Shown here piece after piece: positions 7,385-16,201 of a stretch of DNA of 64,000 nt. Position numbers and translations under genes: made by a program. The first letter of the stretch is position 1; every line of letters starts with the position of its first letter. This DNA is from Streptomyces sp. NBC_01463. GTDB lineage: Bacteria; Actinomycetota; Actinomycetes; Streptomycetales; Streptomycetaceae. The stretch covers positions 62,001 to 126,000 of the forward strand of contig CP109468.1 of the NCBI GenBank assembly GCA_036227345.1. The letters run 5' to 3'. The notes under the pieces are model-generated. The model was not told the DNA's origin. It did no database searches and was given only the letters and a program-made list of their open reading frames with translations.

Positions 7385-10011
7385 AGATGCCGGTCCGGCA
7401 TGTGGCCGGGAACGTGGTGTGGACGGTGCACGGCACGGTGTGGGCGCTGTACCGGGTGCAGGGCGTGGACCAGGTGCACGCCGGGAAGACCGCCAAGCTT
7501 CGGCGTCTCAAGGCTCTTGAGGCGCTGGTGAAGAAGCTGGTCGGGGAGTCGATGTGGCTGTCGCTGTGCCCGCAGGTCGATCCGCGTGCGGTGGTACGGG
7601 CGATGACCGAAGGCATCGACATGCAGGCCAGTGACGACTACACCCAGGTCGCCCACCGGCTCCTGGACAGGCTGGAGGGGCTGGAGCTGACCGGGCGTAC
7701 CGACTGGCTCGCCGTCCCGCTGCCCGCGGCCTCTTCCCGTCAGCGGCTCGGCGACATGGTGAGTGCGGCGAAGGCGGATGTGGCCCTGCAGCTGGGTCTT
7801 CTGCCTGCGCCGATCAGCCGGAAGGAAGAGGCCCGGCGCCTCGGGCAGGCGGCGCGGATGGCGGCGACGTGGCCGGGCACGGTGTCGATCCGCCCGGCGA
7901 GCGAGGCCGAGATCCTGTGGGTCTACGGGCATTCGGCGCGCCGTGGAGTGCTGGAGCCCCTGCTGCCGACCCCCGACACGGAGCGCGGCATCGTCAACCG
8001 CGGCCGGACGGTGGCCGCGCTCGGCCAGGCCGTGCTCACCGAGGGCACGATCGGCGGCACCCTGGCGGACGAGGAGGAGCAGCGTGGGGCGGGTGTGTTC
8101 AAACGCCGGTGGCTGGAGGTGGCGACCGAGCACGGGGCGTCCTACCAGAGCTTCTTGACGCTCTCGGAGATGCCGGAGGCCTTCCGCTTCCCCGGCTCGG
8201 AGTATCTGGCCGCTCTGGACACCTTTGACTTCCCCGTCGACTGGGTGGTCCGGCTGCAGGTGACGCCGGGCTCGGATGCCGAGGTCAAGACGCGCCGCAA
8301 GGCGCGCGATCTGGCCGGGCAGCCCGAGGAGTGGTCACACGACCCGGCCGGAGTGCCGGCCCCGGTCGGGAAGGCCGCGGAGTCGCTGGCCGAGAACCGG
8401 GAGCGGCTGACCGCGTCCAAGGGCGAGGTCGACGTGCGGGCCATGGTCGCCTTCTGCGTCTGGGGCGAGAGTCCGCAGGAGGTCGAGCAGCGGGCAGGTG
8501 TCCTCAAGTCCGCCTTCGGAGGGGACGACTACACGCTGGATCGTCCGCTCGGCGACCAGGAGCACCTGTTCTACGGGATGCTGCCCGGTGCGCGGACCCC
8601 CCAGGTGATGGCCTCCTACGCCCAGTACCTCCTGGCCCGCGACTTCGCCATGGCCGGCCCCTGGGCGGCCACGGAGCTCGGCGACGAGCGGGGCCCGTTG
8701 TACGGGTGGCAGCTGACCGGGGGCGGCGCCCGTCCGGTGCTGATGGACTTCACCCGCGGCCCGAAGAAGAAGACATCCGCCTCGGCGGCGTTCCTCGGGG
8801 AGCTCGGCGGCGGCAAGTCCTACGCGATGAAGTGCGCCGTGTACTGGACGCTCGCGGCCGGCCGCAAGGCGGGCAAGGTCGGCAGCCGCGGCCGCGCGGT
8901 GATCGTGGACCGCACCCCGAAGCAGGAATGGCTGCGCTTCGCACACTCCTGCCCCGGGCACACCGAGCTGATCACCACCGACAGCAGCGCCGCCGTCTCC
9001 CTCGATCCGCTGCGCGTCTTCACCCAGGACCGCGGCGAGGTGAAGGCCGACCTGTCCGAGGCGCAGCGGCGCTGCGAGAGCTTCCTGCACATGCTGCTCG
9101 GGATCCAGCCGATGGACGAGAGTGGCGATGTCCTGTCGGAGGCCGTCGCACACGTCCTGGCCGGCAAGGCGCCGAGCATGCAGGTGCTGATGACGCACCT
9201 GACCGAGCGGGGGGTGCGCGAGGGCGATCCGGCCTGCCGGTCGCTGGCCCGCAAGCTGAACATGCACGCCCGCCGCGACATCGCCAAAGCCGTCTTCGAC
9301 GAGAGCCTCCCGGTCATCGACACCGACGCCGACTCCGTCGTCTTCTCCGTCGCACAGCTGGCGCTGCCCAAGAAGTGGGAACTGGAGCCCGGCCACTTCG
9401 AGCGGCTCAGCCCGGAGAAGGTGTTCGGGCGTGCCGCCCTGTATCTGATCGCGACGATCTGCCGGCACATCGCCTTCGACCCGCGTCACGACGCCGAGTT
9501 CTGCCAGGTCGTGTGGGACGAGTGCTGGTGGCTCACCTCCTCCCCCGAGGGCCTGGACCTGCTCCTGGAACTGCTGCGGGACGGCCGTAAGCACGGGGCG
9601 GGCGTACTCGTGGGCAGCCACGACCCCGAGGACATCGGACCCAACACCGAGACCGGCCGAATCGTGCGCGGTCTCATCCCGCGCCGGCACCTGTTCCGCC
9701 AGACGAACAAGGAACTCGCCCGGCGGGGCCTGGACTTCCTCGACCTCGACCCGAACGACCCGGAACTCCTCGAAATGGTCACCACGCAGCTCTCCCCTCT
9801 CGACGAGTCCGAGACGGTCCAGGCGCAGCGGGCCGGCGAGTGCCTGGTACGCGACCTGTTCGGGCGGATCGGTGCAATGCGGGTGCAGATGCCGCTCGAC
9901 CCGGCACTGGAGGACGTCATCCACTCCGATCCCGACCAGGCCCCGTCAGGTACGGGCCCGAACCGTGAGGACCTGGTGGCCAGCGGGATGCAGACGGCAG
10001 AGGTGGTGTGA
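7381..10011 (+). CDS. VirB4-like conjugation ATPase
   Basis: An 876-residue cytoplasmic ATPase that would energise substrate transfer or pilin movement in the T4SS channel. The N-terminal half (residues about 1-430) is the VirB4 platform domain, starting VKMPVRHVAGNVVWTVHGTVWALYRV. A Walker A motif GELGGGKS lies near residue 473 and a Walker B with VVWDECWWL near residue 707. A later motif GSHDPEDIG and an arginine-rich segment complete the RecA-like fold. Length agrees with the family. I chose GTG 7381 for the GTGA overlap with the previous stop; the frame is open further upstream but that part is antisense-like. Confidence 0.92.
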   Translation: MKMPVRHVAGNVVWTVHGTVWALYRVQGVDQVHAGKTAKLRRLKALEALVKKLVGESMWLSLCPQVDPRAVVRAMTEGIDMQASDDYTQVAHRLLDRLEGLELTGRTDWLAVPLPAASSRQRLGDMVSAAKADVALQLGLLPAPISRKEEARRLGQAARMAATWPGTVSIRPASEAEILWVYGHSARRGVLEPLLPTPDTERGIVNRGRTVAALGQAVLTEGTIGGTLADEEEQRGAGVFKRRWLEVATEHGASYQSFLTLSEMPEAFRFPGSEYLAALDTFDFPVDWVVRLQVTPGSDAEVKTRRKARDLAGQPEEWSHDPAGVPAPVGKAAESLAENRERLTASKGEVDVRAMVAFCVWGESPQEVEQRAGVLKSAFGGDDYTLDRPLGDQEHLFYGMLPGARTPQVMASYAQYLLARDFAMAGPWAATELGDERGPLYGWQLTGGGARPVLMDFTRGPKKKTSASAAFLGELGGGKSYAMKCAVYWTLAAGRKAGKVGSRGRAVIVDRTPKQEWLRFAHSCPGHTELITTDSSAAVSLDPLRVFTQDRGEVKADLSEAQRRCESFLHMLLGIQPMDESGDVLSEAVAHVLAGKAPSMQVLMTHLTERGVREGDPACRSLARKLNMHARRDIAKAVFDESLPVIDTDADSVVFSVAQLALPKKWELEPGHFERLSPEKVFGRAALYLIATICRHIAFDPRHDAEFCQVVWDECWWLTSSPEGLDLLLELLRDGRKHGAGVLVGSHDPEDIGPNTETGRIVRGLIPRRHLFRQTNKELARRGLDFLDLDPNDPELLEMVTTQLSPLDESETVQAQRAGECLVRDLFGRIGAMRVQMPLDPALEDVIHSDPDQAPSGTGPNREDLVASGMQTAEVV

Positions 10012-12602
10012 CGATGCTCCGGGGACAGTTCGACGGGGCCGCCCCGTGGCGGCGGCATATGGCCGGCGCGCTGCTCCTGGCCGCCACTGCGATGACCGTG
10101 CTGCTCCTGGTGGCGCCCCGGGCCGGCGCTGCACCGGCGGGACCCACACCCGCCCCGGCCCCTTCGCCGTCGTCCTCGTTCCCGCAGTACGAGGCCGGTC
10201 TGGAGCCGAAACCCGGTCTGGTCCCTGAAGCACCCGGGATCCTCCCGCCCGAGTCCCGCAAACCCCTGATCCCCGCAGACGGCGGTGCGAGCCAGGGCGC
10301 CGACACGGCCAAGGGGGCGGACAAGAGCAACGGGTCGACGGGTGCGAAGGAGCCGTCCGCGAAGGAGAAGAAGGAAGCGCAGCAGGCCAAGATGCGCCGC
10401 GAAATGGCCAGCAAGGTCAAGGCGTACAAGGCCACGCATGGTGACGGGGGCGTCCTCAACTCCTTCGAGGTCACCGACAGCAACAACCTGCCGGTCTCTG
10501 CCTATCGCATCGAGACCGACGCGGGCGGGATCACCAATCCGATCGGGCAGATCCAGTCCGCCCTGACTCAGGGGCTGTTCGAGGCCACCAAGTGGATGAT
10601 CGCGTTCGGCTGCTGGCTCATCGCCTGGGCTCTGCAATGGTCCCTGGCCCGGATCTTCCTCAAACCCGCCCTGGCCATCTCCGACTCCCTGTACAGCCAG
10701 ACGATCGTGCAGCTCGGCCTACCCGGTCTGATGATGGCATTCTCCGGCGCGGTCGCGTTCTACAACATCACCTTCGGACGGACCTCCCGGGGCTGGGGCG
10801 AACTGTTCGCCTCCACGGTGATCTCCGCGCTGGCCGTCTCGACCCTGGCCGCCCCGCCCCAGTTGCTGCTCGGTGACCAGGACGGTGCGGTCGGCAAGGC
10901 TCGCGCGCTGGGCATCTCGGTGTACGCGATCACGACTGGGAACGAGAAGGCCCTGTCCGGGACCGCCACTCTCACCGAGGCGAAGACCAGGAAGCTGACC
11001 CGCTCGGTCACCGACGGCATCGTCGACGCGTTCGTCGTCAAGCCCGCCTTCCTGCTCTCCTACAACCAGCAGCTCAGCAAGAAGTGCAGCGCCCTGTACG
11101 GCGACTCACGGGTCGAGCAGGCCTTCTTCAACGATCAGGTCGACGCCGCCAAGGACAAGGCCCACGGCAAATGGCCCTCGCTGCTCGATCAGGGCGTGGT
11201 CGGCGACATCAACAAGGCCATCAACGACAAGGCCGTCGACTACGTCGTCAACGACGTGCTGGGGCTGAATCCGGGCGAGGACTTCGAGAAGGCCTGCGTC
11301 AAGGACGCCGGCCAGGCGAAGAAGGCCGGGTGGGACAAAGTCGGCGGGGCGTTCTTCATCTTCATCGCCGCGCTCCTGATGACACTGCTGCTCACCGTCA
11401 CGGCCTGCGCCTACCTCTCCACCGAGGTCCGCCTCGGCCTGGAGGCCATCCTGGCCAAGGTCGCGCTCGCCGCCGGAATCATGCCGGGAGCCGGGCGGGC
11501 ATGGATGTGGGAGCGTGCCACCAGCATCCTGCGGCTGCTGGGGATGCTGATCACTCTCGTAGTGGCTCTCGCCATCGTCGTCCAGACCGTCACCGCGGTG
11601 CTGGGCACCGACTTCACGAAACAGGGCGGCCTGCCCGCCCAGTTCGTCGTCGTCGACGTCACCGTCATCGCCGCGTTCTGCTTCCGTAAGCGGATCAAGA
11701 AGCGTTCCATGGCCTGGGCCTCCTCGGCCCGTACGCGTCTGGGCAACAGTCCGCTCGGGGGCCGCGCCCCCGCCACGATGGACCAGGAAGCAGGGCGCAA
11801 GAGGTCGCTGGCCTCGACGCTCGCCACCACCGCGCTAATGGTCGGTGCGGTCGCAGCCACCGGTGGTGCGGGAGCCGGGGTCACCGGCTCCCGCGCCCTG
11901 ATGTCGTTGGGCGGGCGGGGCGCCACGACACTGGCCGGACGGCTCGGCGCCCGCGCGGCCGTGCGCGGCACCGCCGCCCTCGCAGGCAGTGCCGAAAGAG
12001 CCGTGGTCGGGACCGCGAAAGCGGCGTTCGGGACCGGGAAGTTCGGTCTCAAGTACACCGTGGGCGCACCGGTCCACCTGCCGCAGGCCGCCCGTACCGC
12101 GAGCACCGGGCTCCGGGCGGTGCCCGGCAATGTGGCGCGCTCCGCGGCCCAGCTCCGCTCCCGGATCACGGAGCCGGTGATCCGCCAGGTGCCCGCGGCG
12201 CGCGACTTCGGACAGACGTGGTGGACCAACACCGGTGGGCGCTGGATGTCGAACCGGATCCGGATGCACCGCGGCCTGCCGCCCCGACCCCACCCGAACG
12301 CCCCCGCCCCGGCCACTGTCCGTTCATCCCGCATCGCCCCCGGCCGGACCGCCCCCGCCAGGCCCACCCCGGGGACGAGGCCGAGGCCGGCTGCGGTGCG
12401 TCGGCCGGTTCGGCGTGCCCCGCGACCGGTGCCCGGGCAGCCGGCCGCATCGTCGCAGCAGCAGGCCCTGCGCCAGCGGCTGCACCGCATGAGCAGCGCG
12501 GCGGCCCGCACCCACCGCCCCTCGCCCAGCCCCCAGCCGTCCCCGGCTCCAGCAACTCCTCGCCCACGCCCGGCACGCTCCCCCCGCCGGAGCAACCCTT
12601 GA
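10008..12602 (+). CDS. VirB6/TrbL-like polytopic membrane protein
   Basis: About 864 residues. An N-terminal signal or first helix (ALLLAATAMTVLLLVAPRAGA) leads into a Pro/Ala-rich and then a Lys-rich extracytoplasmic region. Membrane helices follow around residues 190-300 (KWMIAFGCWLIAWALQW; LGLPGLMMAFSGAVAFYNI; ASTVISALAVSTLAA) and 440-570 (GAFFIFIAALLMTLLLTVTA; LLGMLITLVVALAIVVQTV; VVDVTVIAAFCF). The last 260 residues are basic and Pro-rich, probably cytosolic. This fits the VirB6-type channel component that normally follows VirB4. The start is GTG 10008 (GTGA overlap) or ATG 10014. Confidence 0.85.
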   Translation: MTMLRGQFDGAAPWRRHMAGALLLAATAMTVLLLVAPRAGAAPAGPTPAPAPSPSSSFPQYEAGLEPKPGLVPEAPGILPPESRKPLIPADGGASQGADTAKGADKSNGSTGAKEPSAKEKKEAQQAKMRREMASKVKAYKATHGDGGVLNSFEVTDSNNLPVSAYRIETDAGGITNPIGQIQSALTQGLFEATKWMIAFGCWLIAWALQWSLARIFLKPALAISDSLYSQTIVQLGLPGLMMAFSGAVAFYNITFGRTSRGWGELFASTVISALAVSTLAAPPQLLLGDQDGAVGKARALGISVYAITTGNEKALSGTATLTEAKTRKLTRSVTDGIVDAFVVKPAFLLSYNQQLSKKCSALYGDSRVEQAFFNDQVDAAKDKAHGKWPSLLDQGVVGDINKAINDKAVDYVVNDVLGLNPGEDFEKACVKDAGQAKKAGWDKVGGAFFIFIAALLMTLLLTVTACAYLSTEVRLGLEAILAKVALAAGIMPGAGRAWMWERATSILRLLGMLITLVVALAIVVQTVTAVLGTDFTKQGGLPAQFVVVDVTVIAAFCFRKRIKKRSMAWASSARTRLGNSPLGGRAPATMDQEAGRKRSLASTLATTALMVGAVAATGGAGAGVTGSRALMSLGGRGATTLAGRLGARAAVRGTAALAGSAERAVVGTAKAAFGTGKFGLKYTVGAPVHLPQAARTASTGLRAVPGNVARSAAQLRSRITEPVIRQVPAARDFGQTWWTNTGGRWMSNRIRMHRGLPPRPHPNAPAPATVRSSRIAPGRTAPARPTPGTRPRPAAVRRPVRRAPRPVPGQPAASSQQQALRQRLHRMSSAAARTHRPSPSPQPSPAPATPRPRPARSPRRSNP

Positions 12603-13801
12603 CGCGGAAGCCATGGCTGGTGCTCGGCGCTGCCGTCGCCGTCATGCCCGTGTTCCTCTGCCTCACCGCCTTCATCGCGATCACCGGGTCAATCGCCGCG
12701 GACCAGGACAGCCAGAACCGCCAGGCCGCGTACGCCACCGGAGCCGGTGCGCAGGCACCTGCCTCGGTGAAGGGGATTCCGCCCGTCATGCTGTCCGCGT
12801 ACACGAACGCAGCCTCCCGGATCACCGGGCTGCGGCCGAAGTGCCAGGGGATGCGCTGGTCGGTGCTCGCCGGGTTCGGCAAGGTGGAGTCCAATCACGC
12901 AGCCAGCCATCGCATCTCCGGGGCCGGTGCCATCACCCCGCGCATCATCGGTGCTCGCCTCGACGGCTCCGGTGCCGGCGGCAACACGGACGCCTTCACA
13001 GACACCGACGGCGGCCAGTGGGACGGCGACACCGCCTACGACCGGGCGGTCGGGCCGATGCAGTTCCTGCCCTCCACCTGGATCGGTTCCACCGGACAGG
13101 ACGGCAACAACGACGGGGTGAAAGACCCGCACAACGCGTTCGACGCGACGCTCGGCGCCGCCGTGTACCTGTGCGGCACCGCAAGCAAGAATCTGAACGA
13201 CGACGCGCAGCTGCGCAAAGCGGCACTCCGCTACAACCACGCCGGCTGGTACGCCGACAAGGTCCTGCGCTACGTCCACGAGTACGACCAGGCCGGTGCC
13301 GGACCCGGACAGTCCGGCACCGGCGGCCCCGTGCCGGCCGGCGTCGTACTGCCCGGCCCGCCGGCCCCGTACCAGGGCGGGGCGACCGCGTGCTCGTACC
13401 CCGATCCGACCGGCGGGAACTGCCTGACCGGGTCAGCGGCCCACGGGCACACCGAGATCCTCAAGAAGTGGCCGCGCTGGCACGGCGGGATCGGCTGCCA
13501 AACCCCGCGGGTCGAGGGCGGCGAGCACCCCCTCGGCCGCGCTTGCGACTACACCCCCGGCACCCTCGGCACCCGCGCGTCCGGTGCCGCTCTCACTCAG
13601 GGCTGGACCCTGGCCGCGTGGCTACGCCAGAACGCGAATGCCCTGCACGTGCAGTACGTGATCTGGCAAGGCCGGATCTGGAGCATCAACCACCCCGAAG
13701 ATCAAAACGGATGGGGACGGCCCTACGAACACGGCCTCAACGACCCCCGCTCGGTCACCGGAGGGCACTACGACCACGTCCATGTCACCTACAGGGACTG
13801 A
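12599..13801 (+). CDS. VirB1-type two-domain peptidoglycan hydrolase
   Basis: About 400 residues. An N-terminal signal-anchor (WLVLGAAVAVMPVFLCLTAFIAI) is followed by a lytic transglycosylase-like domain near residues 50-235. The catalytic-Glu motif is LAGFGKVESNHA, with RAVGPMQFLPSTW and AFDATLGAAVYLC. A Pro/Gly linker leads to a C-terminal domain of the ARB_07466 type (PLGRACDYTPG, SGAALTQGWTLAAWLRQNA, YVIWQGRIWSI, ending YDHVHVTYRD). It would open the cell wall for the mating channel. TTG 12599 overlaps the previous stop (TTGA). The frame is open to 12218, but that part is the shadow of the VirB6 tail. Confidence 0.88.
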   Translation: MTRKPWLVLGAAVAVMPVFLCLTAFIAITGSIAADQDSQNRQAAYATGAGAQAPASVKGIPPVMLSAYTNAASRITGLRPKCQGMRWSVLAGFGKVESNHAASHRISGAGAITPRIIGARLDGSGAGGNTDAFTDTDGGQWDGDTAYDRAVGPMQFLPSTWIGSTGQDGNNDGVKDPHNAFDATLGAAVYLCGTASKNLNDDAQLRKAALRYNHAGWYADKVLRYVHEYDQAGAGPGQSGTGGPVPAGVVLPGPPAPYQGGATACSYPDPTGGNCLTGSAAHGHTEILKKWPRWHGGIGCQTPRVEGGEHPLGRACDYTPGTLGTRASGAALTQGWTLAAWLRQNANALHVQYVIWQGRIWSINHPEDQNGWGRPYEHGLNDPRSVTGGHYDHVHVTYRD

Positions 13802-13810
13802 GCGTGTTCC

Positions 13811-13954
13811 TCATCTTTCAAGCCGCTGAGAAACAGCTTCCGCCCTGCGGCCCGCCAGAACAGGGACAAGATCGCCGAGAGGCGCAAGCCGATCTACACC
13901 GCCCCGAGCAGGAGGCAACTCCATGAGCCCCTCATGGAGTTCCACGAAGCATGA
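13811..13954 (+). pseudogene. Internal fragment of an IS256-family (mutator) transposase
   Basis: The plus strand reads SSSFKPLRNSFRPAARQNRD, then KIAERRKPIYTAPS, then LMEFHEA and a stop. This matches the segment of IS256-type transposases between the last catalytic Asp and Glu (HLIRNSFRY, then IAKDLKPVYTAPS, then FAEAW in typical members). Both ends are missing. It sits directly behind the T4SS operon and marks the edge of the epimerase insert. Confidence 0.6.
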
Positions 13955-13966
13955 CGAGATCACCGA

Positions 13967-14247
13967 CTACGGGCGGCAGCTCAGGCGAGCCAGGATGTCG
14001 CGGCAGAGGCGTTGCACCTCCGCGTCGTTGTTGACGCTCCGTTATCGCCCCCCGCGTCGGGGCAGGGCGAGCTCGGCCTGGATACGGGGCAGGATCGAGC
14101 ACCGGGGGTGGGCTGCCTGAGACCGATCTCGTGGAGGGCCAGGAAGCGCTCGCTGCCGGTGTACCGGGAGCGCGACCAGAACGGGAACGTGCCGCAGATG
14201 GTGCCGCGGGCTGCTTCCCAGGCTCGGTGTCCGGCGTACCCGGTCGT
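13967..14247 (-). pseudogene. Frameshifted gene remnant downstream of the epimerase cassette
   Basis: The minus strand continues in the galE frame past its TGA with GTICGTFPFWSRSRYTGSER and FLALHEIGLRQ. It then needs a frame change to read LPRIQAELALPR, and another to read NNDAEVQRLCRDILARL before a stop at 13967-13969. The pieces look like coding sequence but no start is visible. Family not recognised. It may be a fourth gene of the cassette that has decayed. Confidence 0.35.
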
Positions 14248-15246
14248 TCAGGAACGGGTGAGGCGTTCCTCGCGGACGGCGGCCCAGCGCAGCGAGTCGC
14301 GAATTCCGTCCTTCACCGTGTATTGCGGGTGCCAGTCCAGGAGCTGAGCGGCGCGGTCGCTGTGGGTGTAGGCGCCGGCGACGTCGCCGGGGCGCGAGGC
14401 GGTGTTCTTGGTCGCGACGGGGACGTCGACGATCTTGTTGAACGCTTCGACGAGTTCGCCCACGGTCGTGCCGGTGCCGGTGCCCAAGTTGACGGCTGTT
14501 GAGCGCTCGCCGCCGGTCAGGATCGTGTCGAAACGCTCGATCGAGGCGACGTGTGCGGCGGCGAGGTCCCAGACGTGGACGTAGTCGCGGATGCCGGATC
14601 CGTCGCGGGTGGGCCAGTCGGTTCCGGTGATCTCGAAGGGCTCGCCTGCTTCGTGTGCCGAGATCAGTTTGCCCAGTGCGTGGCTGGGGCGGCGAAGCTG
14701 CAGGCCGGTGCGCATCTTGGGGTCCGCGCCGATGGGGTTGAAGTAGCGCAGCGACAGGATCCGGATCGGCTGGGTTGCGGCGATGTCGGCGAACATGCCC
14801 TCGCAGACCGTCTTGGTGCGGGCGTAGGGGCTTTGAGGGGCGTGGGCGGAGTCCTCGTTGACGGTGAAGTCCGGGCCGGTCTCGTAGATCGACGCCGACG
14901 AGCTGAAGATCATGCGGGTGCAGCGGTTGCGCAGGAGGTGACCGACGAGGTCGAGGCTGGCCGTCACGTTGTTGCGGTAGTAGCCGATGGGGTCGGCCAG
15001 GGAGTCCGGTACGACGATCAGCGCGGCGCAGTGGACGACCGCGTGAATGTCGGGGTGCTCGGCAAACACGCGGTCGATGAGGGGTCCGTCTGCGATGTTG
15101 CCCTCGTAGAAGATCCGGCCGGTGGTGAATTCGCGGCGGCCGGTGGAGAGGTTGTCCAGGATCACCGGTTCGATTCCGGAGTCCAGGCAGGCCGAGGCAA
15201 TGGTGCTGCCGATGTACCCGGCTCCGCCGGTAATGAGTACCTTCAT
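14248..15246 (-). CDS. galE: GalE-type NAD-dependent sugar-nucleotide 4-epimerase
   Basis: A 332-residue extended short-chain dehydrogenase. The NAD-binding glycine motif TGGAGYIGS lies at residues 6-14, the active-site serine region is IFSSSASIYE, and the YxxxK pair is YARTK. A family signature RYFNPIGAD and a substrate-domain motif SGIRDYVHVWDLAAAH are also present. Length and motifs are those of UDP-glucose/UDP-galactose 4-epimerases, though the true sugar nucleotide cannot be read from sequence. It is the third gene of a minus-strand cassette with the FGE-fold protein (45-bp gap) and the epimerase/sulfur-carrier fusion, so its substrate may be a product of that pathway rather than galactose. 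Confidence 0.9.
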   Translation of the reverse strand: MKVLITGGAGYIGSTIASACLDSGIEPVILDNLSTGRREFTTGRIFYEGNIADGPLIDRVFAEHPDIHAVVHCAALIVVPDSLADPIGYYRNNVTASLDLVGHLLRNRCTRMIFSSSASIYETGPDFTVNEDSAHAPQSPYARTKTVCEGMFADIAATQPIRILSLRYFNPIGADPKMRTGLQLRRPSHALGKLISAHEAGEPFEITGTDWPTRDGSGIRDYVHVWDLAAAHVASIERFDTILTGGERSTAVNLGTGTGTTVGELVEAFNKIVDVPVATKNTASRPGDVAGAYTHSDRAAQLLDWHPQYTVKDGIRDSLRWAAVREERLTRS

Positions 15247-15291
15247 GCGCCGAGCCTAGTGGGTTGCTGCAGAGAGCAGTTCGGGTCTGAT

Positions 15292-16200
15292 TCAGGCTGC
15301 GGAGCGGTCTTGGGTGTTGTCGCGTGCACAGCGGAATCCGAGGGCGTGGTTTGAGTAGTCGGGGGCGGCTGCGATGCGTTCGGTGGTGCGTATCTGGTAG
15401 CGCAGGTGCATCCAGCCGCCGCCGCGAACGGCCAGGTACCGGCCGGCGGCGGCGTGGTACATCTCGTCGTACGTGCGGGTGGGGTCGTAGAGCGTGTAGG
15501 TGCTGGACGTCCACTGCGCGACGTTGCCCGCCATGTCGCATGCTCCGAGGGGGGAGTCACCGGCCGGGGAGTGTGTGCCCACTGCCGCGGTGCCCGGCCG
15601 GGTGCCGTGTCGGGCGTAGTGGTCCTTCCACCAGTTGCGCCAGTGGGCGAGGTCGTTGAGCCGGCCGGCGGCGTGGGATTCCGCGCACATCGCGCGTGAG
15701 GCGTCCCAAGCGGTTCCCCAGGGCCAGAAGCGCCAGTCGGGGCCGTGGGCGGCGTACTCCCATTCCGCTTCGGTCGGCAGCCGTTTGCCTGCCCACTGGG
15801 CGTAGGCGGTGGCGTCGGCGTGGTCGACGTGGACGACGGGATGATCGGGCCGACTGCCGGCGTCGTCGCCGGGGCCTGCGGGGTGGCGCCAGTTGGCACC
15901 GGCGAGCATCTGCCAGTAGCTGCTGCCGTAGACGGCGCCGGTTCCGCGGACCTCGGCGGCTGTGCGGTAGCCGGTGGCCTCGGCGAAGCGGGCGAAGGCC
16001 TCGTTCGTGACCGGGTGCCGGTCGATGTGGAAGGCCGGGATGGAAACCGGGTGCTGGGGGGATTCGTCCTCGAACCATGACCGGCCGTAGCTCTGCTGGG
16101 CCGCCAGGTCATCCAGGTGGCTCTCCGGTGCTCCGACCAGGACGGTTGCGGCGGGGACGGCGATCATGTCGCTGGTGATCGGGGCAGTAGGGATGGGCAT
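15292..16200 (-). CDS. FGE/SUMF1-fold protein lacking the catalytic cysteines
   Basis: A 302-residue protein of the formylglycine-generating-enzyme (sulfatase-modifying factor) fold. Family landmarks are PQHPVSIPAFHIDRHPVTNEAF, HPVVHVDHADATAYAQW, KRLPTEAEWEYAA, WPWG, and DMAGNVAQWTSS. The C-terminal core reads YLAVRGGGWMH, then IRTTER and LGFRCARD. True FGEs carry two redox cysteines in the RGGS-x-x-C region; here that stretch has none, so formylglycine formation is unlikely. Related non-FGE members include EgtB-like iron enzymes that make carbon-sulfur bonds. Its ATG lies one nucleotide after the stop of the sulfur-carrier fusion gene, and the GGA-GGC codons of that gene's terminal Gly-Gly serve as its ribosome site. 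Confidence 0.88.
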   Translation of the reverse strand: MPIPTAPITSDMIAVPAATVLVGAPESHLDDLAAQQSYGRSWFEDESPQHPVSIPAFHIDRHPVTNEAFARFAEATGYRTAAEVRGTGAVYGSSYWQMLAGANWRHPAGPGDDAGSRPDHPVVHVDHADATAYAQWAGKRLPTEAEWEYAAHGPDWRFWPWGTAWDASRAMCAESHAAGRLNDLAHWRNWWKDHYARHGTRPGTAAVGTHSPAGDSPLGACDMAGNVAQWTSSTYTLYDPTRTYDEMYHAAAGRYLAVRGGGWMHLRYQIRTTERIAAAPDYSNHALGFRCARDNTQDRSAA

Positions 16201-16201
16201 G

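Noticed and set aside
8335..9924. 529-codon minus-strand frame opposite the VirB4-like gene
   Set aside because: Antisense shadow with no recognisable domain; the plus strand has full VirB4 motifs.
12218..12598. N-terminal extension of the peptidoglycan hydrolase frame
   Set aside because: It is Pro/Arg-rich, lies wholly inside the VirB6-like gene and has no conserved feature; the TTGA overlap at 12599 followed by a signal-anchor is a better start.
15292..16200. True formylglycine-generating enzyme (sulfatase activator)
   Set aside because: The fold fits but the two catalytic cysteines near RGG are absent and no sulfatase gene is nearby.
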